Shown here: in pieces, positions 58,220 to 64,000 of the stretch
Position numbering within the stretch: position 1 is the stretch's first letter
How the letters are laid out: each line of letters starts with the position of its first letter
Assembly (NCBI RefSeq): GCF_001723175.1
Contig: NC_064654.1
Coordinates: 2,480,001 to 2,544,000 of the forward strand
Source of the DNA: Penicillium oxalicum
Lineage: Eukaryota; Ascomycota; Eurotiomycetes; Eurotiales; Aspergillaceae
Length of the DNA: 64,000 bases
Direction of reading: 5' to 3'
Program-made: the position numbers and the translations under genes
The notes under the pieces: generated by a model
The model's input: only the letters and a program-made list of their open reading frames with translations
Databases searched by the model: none
What the model was told of the DNA's origin: nothing

Positions 58220-60443
58220 TGCGGAGTGCTCAAAGCCGGAGCTTCCCCTCTTCTTCTTTTTCTTCCTCCTCATTCCACTCTTTTTCTGCTTCGTTTCGAC
58301 ACATTCCTTTTCTTTCTCTCTCTCTCCGATTCGTCCGCTCCCCTCCTCGTTGTTTCCTTCTCTGTTATGACGTTTTCTAATACCTTCCCTATTGTTTTTC
58401 TTCTTCTCCCTCAAGGAGTGTCCCTGTACCTTCTAACTCATCTTGATTCCTCCTCCAATGCCTTTCTAATCGGGGGCGGAGTGCGACTCGAGCCTCCCTC
58501 GACGTCTCTTTCCTTTCTTGCCCTTTTCCCCCTCGTCTCCCCCTTCCTGTGGAATGAGGCCATTCCATGTTCGTTTACCCTCGCGTCTGGCGGGGTCTGT
58601 TACGAGAGTGATACCATCGTGATGCATACCGTCTATAGCTTTCTCTTTAACTCTTTGGCTTTCCCGATCTCTTTCAGGTTTCTTCAACTTTCGATCGTGG
58701 AAGGAGTGGGGGCCTAATGCTTGAACCACCACTTATTTTTTCTGCATCTTCCTCTGTATCTGGGTGTAAATATCATGGCATCCATTGAATGATCACATTC
58801 GAAGCGGTTGTGTGTGAGACGCTCTTTGTTGCATCGAGTGTAGGGGACAGCATGACTGCCCCGGTGATACCGCTGTCAGTAAGGGTGATTCACCTTTCAA
58901 GTCATCAGGAACAAGCTGCCGTCAACATTTGGGGTGGAGCCTCTTGCAATTATCAGAATTGATGTGAATGATGATTCTCATGAACGTACTCAATGGGCCA
59001 TTCATGTCTGTAGTATTCCAGTGTGGAAGTAAGTGTAGCACAGTGAGTATGTATGAGTGGACAGTCGGGAGGTTGAAGTACCATGAGTATTAGATATCCA
59101 TCGTCACTCTGGAAGAACGACCTATGATAAAGTTCTTCTATATACATCGCCGTCTAGCCATGTGTGTTGAGTAGTAGTGTATGTATCCACGCTCCATTCA
59201 GGTCACAAGCTAAGGGACCCCTAATCGGTGTCCTCGACCAAGTAGGAGTGCTGGAGGTCCCTTTTCTTTCCGTGAGCGCACCTCCAACCTCGGCCCGATC
59301 TGTGAAAAGGAAAAAAAACCCCCAATTGAAGGGGAGTTATTCCCCGTATTTATAAACCTAGTTTGATCCATTCATCTCATCGCTCAATACCTACTACCTG
59401 TACCTAGGAGAACCAGTATCTCTATTAAAGTCACTGCGAGTACTCTTTCCTCATTATACTTGTGGCATGGAGACCGCATCGTCTCCTGCATGCGTGTGTG
59501 TGGCAGTGCCAGTCTTGGCTCCGAGCGGACCCAATCGCGTCCTCTTCGGTGGATCCTCCGTGTCATCATCATTTGGATCTCGCATGGTCCAAGCTTTTTG
59601 TGCTCATGAGTCTTTGAGAGAACTCTTTTCCCGATTGTTTTGGAGACTGACGGCACACACTTATGGGTATCATACACAATTTTCAATATTAAAGTAGTCG
59701 TATAGTGCTGTGATCCAGACATTCATGCTTCAGTCTTGATTTCGCTTACAAGGTTGATAATCGATTAGTAGACGCATTCCTCTCTCTCTCTCTCCCTTTT
59801 CATTTCGTTCCACTCACAACACTCTGGGTCTTGCCGAGTCCTTGGGACTGGCTCCGCAATTTTCCTCTGCGTTCAACCCACGGGAGCTGCAACCTTGCTG
59901 AACGAGTATGACTCGTCTGTCCAGTGCATCCCCGTGTTGGGTGGATGGAACCAGAACATCGAGGCTGTGCGACGGTTGGAATGCGTGCCGGGTGCACGGA
60001 CTCTCGATCTCCTACGGCCTCTTTGCTCGAAAACGGGAACCGTCCTGGACACCTTCAGCCATCCAGCCCATCATTGCTCCAGTTGCTCCAGTGGCTCCAT
60101 TCTCCATTCTGAATTACCCGATCTCGTAGTTTCTCCCCCTCCGTCATTGCTGACCCCTTTGGGCTCTTTCTCCTCACACGGAGCTCCCCCGCCGGGTACG
60201 TGATGACGGCAGTACCCTCTGGATTGGCGAACGCGACGAGCACTAACGCTAGTCATAGCCTTTCCCCTCTGCGCGAGTCGTGGGTGAATATCACGCAGAA
60301 TCAAGCAGCAAGCAGCAAGTCGCTAACTGTGACTCTCTCTCTCCCCAAATTCTCGGGTGTGCTCTCGACCTGAATTCCTTGGCCCTGACTTGGAAGCTTG
60401 GCTCGTGGCTCATCTGGCCGATCCACCAAAACCCTGGAAAAAG
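58220..60443. other. Intergenic: DOCK 3' region and upstream region of the calcium exchanger
   Basis: About 2.2 kb. The first 500 bases are C/T-rich (TTCTTCTTTTTCTTCC-like) and fit a long 3'UTR; the 163-codon frame at 58226..58717 inside it is low-complexity and not called. From 58.8 to 59.7 kb no feature was found. From 59.8 to 60.4 kb the sequence probably holds the exchanger promoter, with a short TC microsatellite near 59781. Confidence 0.5.
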
Positions 60444-60930
60444 ATGTGTAAGTCGCGCGGGTTTCATCACGTTGCGCTGGTTCTCTGGGTCTTCATCGCA
60501 GTCTTTAACAGGGCGTGCACTCTTTTTTCCCATACTCTCCTTTCATTCTGCTCCCTATTTCCTTCGCCTGATCCGCCCTGGTGTGAACATCTGCGGTTAT
60601 CCCTTCCCACCCACACTCCCCAAACAGGTCCACACGCAAGACTGCCCGTTTTTCTTTGCTAATGATCCGACACTGCCGTTGATCAAACTGAATACTTTTG
60701 ACCCTCGTCCCTCTTTTTTTTCATTAATTGATTTTTCTTTTCTTCAAAAAAACTCTTGCTCGTTGCAATTGCCTAAAAGCTCATCATTCCTTCCTTCAAT
60801 TCCGGGGTGGTCTTGAATACATCCTTCTCACGTCGACGGCGCCGACTGACTGACTCCGTTCCTCTCCTCCTCAGCGTCCGTGGGATTTCGCTCGCAGGTG
60901 CGAACACACAGCTTTGGTCAATCAAGAAAG
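60444..60930 (+). other. Leader of the calcium exchanger gene with a probable 427-bp intron
   Basis: A strong donor (ATGT then GTAAGTCG) begins at 60448, and a branch/polypyrimidine/acceptor set (CTGACTGAC, then CCTCTCCTCCTCAG) ends at 60874. If this intron is spliced, the ATG at 60444 joins in frame with the exchanger and adds 20 residues before the ATG at 60931. So it is either a 5'UTR intron or a coding first exon of four bases. Confidence 0.55.
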
Positions 60931-62497
60931 ATGAGCTCCTCCGGTACCACCCGCGGAGATGCCGGTGAACGGACGGCCTTGTTAGGTCATATCGGACATG
61001 CGGCCACTTTTGACAACAACCATTCCCATGTGCAGGCCGGCGCCCATCGTCACAAAGATAATCGTGTCTGGGTCCGTGTGCCAAAGCATGTCGCCCGTTT
61101 GACCTGGTTGACCCTCACTCGCGACTACACCAATGCGCTCTTGATCTTCGCCCCTCTGGGTATCATTGCGGGTGCCCTCGGCTGGGACTCGAGCGCGGTC
61201 TTTGTGCTGAACTTCCTCGCCATCATCCCGTTGGCTTCGTTGTTGAGCTTTGCGACAGAGGAGCTTGCGGCCACCATGGGGCAGGCTCTGGGTGGTTTGA
61301 TGAATGCCACTTTTGGCAATGCGGTGGAGCTGATTGTAAGTTTAATTTCCTTGGGTTTTCCTTTTTTCCCCCCCTTCTTCGTCCGTTCGTGGGTGTAATA
61401 GCGAAATGCACAAAAAAGCTTCGGAGAGCTCCCCACCCTGGGAAAGACCTCAATCGCTGATTTGTGCCTCGTCCACGCATCTAGGTCAGCATCATTGCGC
61501 TCAAGGATAAGCAGATTCGAGTGGTGCAGGCCAGTATGCTCGGCAGTATCCTGTCCAACATCCTGTTGGTTCTGGGTTGCTGCTTCTTGATCGGTGGTAT
61601 CCGCCACAGCGAACAGTCATTCAACAGCACCGTCGCCTCAACCATGTCGTCCCTGATGGCCGTGGCCTCGGCTTCCCTGATCATCCCCGCCACTCTGTAC
61701 GCCGTCCTCTCCAAGTCGGCCCAGAGCACCCACGACAATATCCTGATCTTGTCACACGGCACCTCCATTATTCTTCTCATCATCTACGTCATGTACCTCT
61801 ACTTCCAGCTGTACTCACACTCGGAGCTCTTCGAAGAGAGCAACGAGGCTGGCAATGGCGGCGAGGCGGAGGAGGGCGAGGCGGAGGAAGACGAGGAACG
61901 CCTGCTCAGCCCCATCCCCGCCACGATCGCCTTGATTGTCGTCACCATCCTCGTGGCCATCTGCGCCGACTACCTGGTGGGCAGCATCGACAGTATTGTG
62001 GAAAAGACCGGCATGAGCAAGACCTTTATCGGCCTGGTGCTGATTCCCATCGTGGGCAATGCCGCTGAGCACGTCACCGCCGTGGTCGTCGCCTACAAGG
62101 ATAAGATGGATCTCGCCATTGGCGTTGCCATCGGCAGCAGTCTTCAAATCGCGCTCTTTGTCACTCCCTTCCTGGTCATCCTAGGCTGGATCATGGGCAT
62201 CGAAATGACCCTGCACTTCCAGACCTTTGAGACTGTGGCATTCTTCATCTCCGGCTTGGTCGTCACCCTATTGATTCAGGATGGTAAATCCAATTACCTT
62301 GAGGGCGGCATGTGTCTTGGAATGTGAGTTTCTCGTGTCTCTGTGCTCTTTCATCCTCTCTTTTGCTGTGTCGTTAGGGATGGAGCTAATGTCTGTTTTC
62401 CATTTCCAGGTACATTATCCTGGCTCTCGCCTTCTACGTCTACCCCGACGATGTTGACGAGGGAATTGGTGGCATTTTCAATAAGATGGTGAACTAA
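60931..62497 (+). CDS. VCX1: Vacuolar Ca2+/H+ exchanger (Vcx1/CAX family)
   Basis: Moves Ca2+ into the vacuole using the proton gradient. Three exons (60931..61335, 61485..62323, 62410..62497) give 443 residues, close to yeast Vcx1 (411). About eleven hydrophobic segments are visible. The two alpha-repeats of the CaCA superfamily are intact: FGNAVELIVSIIAL (split by intron 1) and GNAAEHVTAVVVA. Between the halves lies the acidic linker (EAEEGEAEEDEE) typical of CAX exchangers. The N-terminus is His-rich (HSHVQAGAHRHKDNR) and hydrophilic. The last exon adds YIILALAFYVYPDD and a short tail. An in-frame ATG across an upstream intron (60444) could give a form 20 residues longer. Which of several fungal Vcx paralogues this is cannot be told. 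Confidence 0.94.
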
Positions 62498-63365
62498 ATG
62501 GGGACCTGATCCTACCATGTACACAGGGAATTCAGATGACCTTCTCTGATGACATGTTGACCACCTGCTCGTGTGTCTTTTCTTATTTGACAAGCTCACA
62601 CTCACACACACACTCTCTCTCTCTTCCCTTCCTTGTACCCGTCTGCAGTCTTTCTCTCCTCTCGCCTGCTCGCTGGGCCTTATGAGTATGCCCGATTATA
62701 TTTGTTCACTGGGTTCTCTTTACCATTTGTTCTGTTCATACTTTCTCGCGTATGGTGTGATAATTCAAAATGAACATGTTTATATCTTTCACTCACAAGA
62801 GACATCTCGAATGTCCTTTTCCCCCCCCTCTCTTCCGTCAGTGACCGGTCACGAGACCTGGACCAGCCTAGCGTGCTTGTCTCGTCCCAATCTTTTGAAC
62901 TTGCCTTGTCATCTGATCATCCTATCCTCTTATCAGTCGGAAGGGATGTCAGAGTTAGAGTCAGCCTCTTGACTCCGACCATCTTGCATCAAGCCACGGC
63001 GGGGCGATATGATCCTTGCAGTTGCCCTGACTGGCTGTCTCCCAAGGATTGACAAGCCGGCCATACCCCACCGGGCGTCCTTCTCCGTCTTACCGACTAG
63101 ACAAAATAAGGAAATCAAATTGAGAACTCTCTCATGGGTGGATCGTGACTCAACACCCGAGCGGTACAGAGAGTGCGAACTTCGCGGGTCTGGTTGCATA
63201 ATCGTATCGCTGAACTCATGCGGGGTACTCAGTAGCATTGGATTGTCGAGACCCACTCTCCCATCACTATCATTGTGACCAGCGTCTGCTCTTTATATAT
63301 ACCCTGCAGGTGGTTGTCGAGAGTTTTTCTTTGACCCAGTTGCGATCACTCTCGGCTCTGCAACA
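62498..63365. promoter_or_regulatory. Intergenic: exchanger 3' region and P450 promoter
   Basis: Roughly 870 bases between tandem plus-strand genes. Short CA/TC repeats lie at 62586-62620. A TATA-like element (TTTATATATAC) lies at 63292-63302, about 65 bases before the P450 start codon. No further site assigned. Confidence 0.5.
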
Positions 63366-64000
63366 ATGTCCAGTCTCCTTCAAGTGGCGGTCGGCCTGGC
63401 GATCTTGCTGGTCGTCGTCTACAAAGGCATCATCTACCCGGCCTTCCTCTCCCCACTTGCTCAAATCCCCAATGCGCATTGGAGTGTGCCCATCTCACCG
63501 GTTTGGATGCTGTGGAGGCGCTTTCGAATGCGAAATAATCGGACCATCCAGGCGGCGCATGAGCAATTGGGTCCTATCGTGAGACTGGGTCCTTCGGAGA
63601 TCTCCATCAATTGTGTCGATGGGGGTATCAAGTCTGTCTATACGGGCGGTTTCGAGAAACATGAATGGTATCCTCGATTGTTTGGATCACTTGGGTGAGT
63701 TCAAGCTATTGCCCTTTCTCTCTCTCTCTCTCTCTCCCTCTCTGTCTCCAAGCAGGAAATCATTTAAAGCGTGGAAAAAACCACTTCTTCTGATACATCT
63801 CTCGTGCCCTTTGGCGGTGCGTCGTAGAACCGTGAGCATGTTCACCATGGTAGGGAGCAAGCCGCATTCAGTTCGCAAGAGGATGTTGTCCAACATCTAC
63901 TCCAAATCGACACTGCAGACCTCGCCCAACTTGCAGTTGGTGTCCAAGGCCGTCATTCTCGAGCGTCTGCTCCCCATTCTCCAACAAGTGGCGAAATCGG
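63366..64000 (+). CDS. Cytochrome P450 monooxygenase, N-terminal part (runs off the right edge)
   Basis: Exon 1 (63366..63694) and exon 2 (from 63828) are joined in phase 2, giving SLG-TVSMFTMVGSK. The first 25 residues form a membrane anchor (LLQVAVGLAILLVVVYKGII), followed by PLAQIPNAHWSVPISPVW, the proline-rich hinge of microsomal P450s. GPIVRLGPSEISIN is the first beta-strand pair seen in most fungal E-class P450s. PHSVRKRMLSNIYSKS fits the helix C region, where R contacts the haem propionate. The haem-binding cysteine lies beyond the window, so activity cannot be judged. The 133-bp intron contains a TC microsatellite. Substrate is unknown; such P450s serve secondary metabolism or detoxification. 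Confidence 0.88.

Noticed and set aside
58226..58717. 163-codon frame after the DOCK gene
   Set aside because: Phe/Ser/Leu-rich reading of a C/T-rich 3'UTR.
60280..60816. 178-codon plus-strand frame upstream of the calcium exchanger
   Set aside because: Runs across the proposed leader intron, has no domain and ends before the gene; not protein-like.

Overview
The window is nuclear DNA of a filamentous ascomycete, most likely a Eurotiomycete of the Aspergillus/Penicillium kind. The genes have short introns (mostly 55-90 bp) with GTAAGT-like donors, CTNAC/CTGAC branch sites and CAG/TAG acceptors. Gene content is that of a Pezizomycotina chromosome arm: a Zn2Cys6 regulator, a GH81 glucanase, an SPX phosphate transporter and a P450. 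The species is inferred from style and protein resemblance only; no search was run. Exon joins were made by hand from splice signals and reading-frame continuity.

Layout. 0-12.7 kb, all minus strand: the N-terminal part of a Zn2Cys6 transcription factor cut by the left edge, methionine aminopeptidase 2 (six exons), the poly(A)-binding protein Pab1, the HECT/IQ ubiquitin ligase Hul5, and mitochondrial ribosomal protein mL41. 12.9-20.1 kb, plus strand: the U3 snoRNP factor Utp14, which shares a short divergent promoter with mL41, then a secreted GH81 endo-beta-1,3-glucanase. 20.6-26.2 kb, minus strand: a calcineurin-like phosphoesterase, ribosomal protein eS8 with a 5'UTR intron, and a DUF2470-type membrane protein. 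28.4-32.9 kb: two divergently oriented paralogues of an unnamed low-complexity family. They share the last roughly 27 residues and, by my models, both end in a 7-nt coding exon. 34.5-37.5 kb, minus: an SPX-SLC13 low-affinity phosphate transporter (Pho87/90/91 family). 38.7-43.9 kb: mitochondrial uS7, an F-box protein with WD-like sequence, and the SRP40/Nopp140-like LisH protein. 44.6-62.5 kb, plus strand: exocyst subunit Sec3, an intronless DOCK-family GEF of 2165 residues, and a vacuolar Ca2+/H+ exchanger (Vcx1 type). 63.4 kb to the right edge: the start of a cytochrome P450.

Most of the window is conserved housekeeping: translation (Pab1, MetAP2, eS8), ribosome assembly (Utp14, SRP40), mitochondrial ribosome (mL41, uS7m), protein turnover (Hul5, F-box), and polarised growth or trafficking (Sec3, DOCK). 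Phosphate and calcium transport form a smaller group. The accessory signal lies in the gene-poor gaps (23.4-25.5, 26.2-28.4, 29.1-31.9, 32.9-34.5, 37.5-38.7 and 49.2-51.7 kb), which hold hairpins, AGTACT-rich palindromes and homopolymer tracts, and in the paralogue pair. The pair is the best candidate here for an undescribed system. No rRNA, tRNA, CRISPR array or intact transposon was found.
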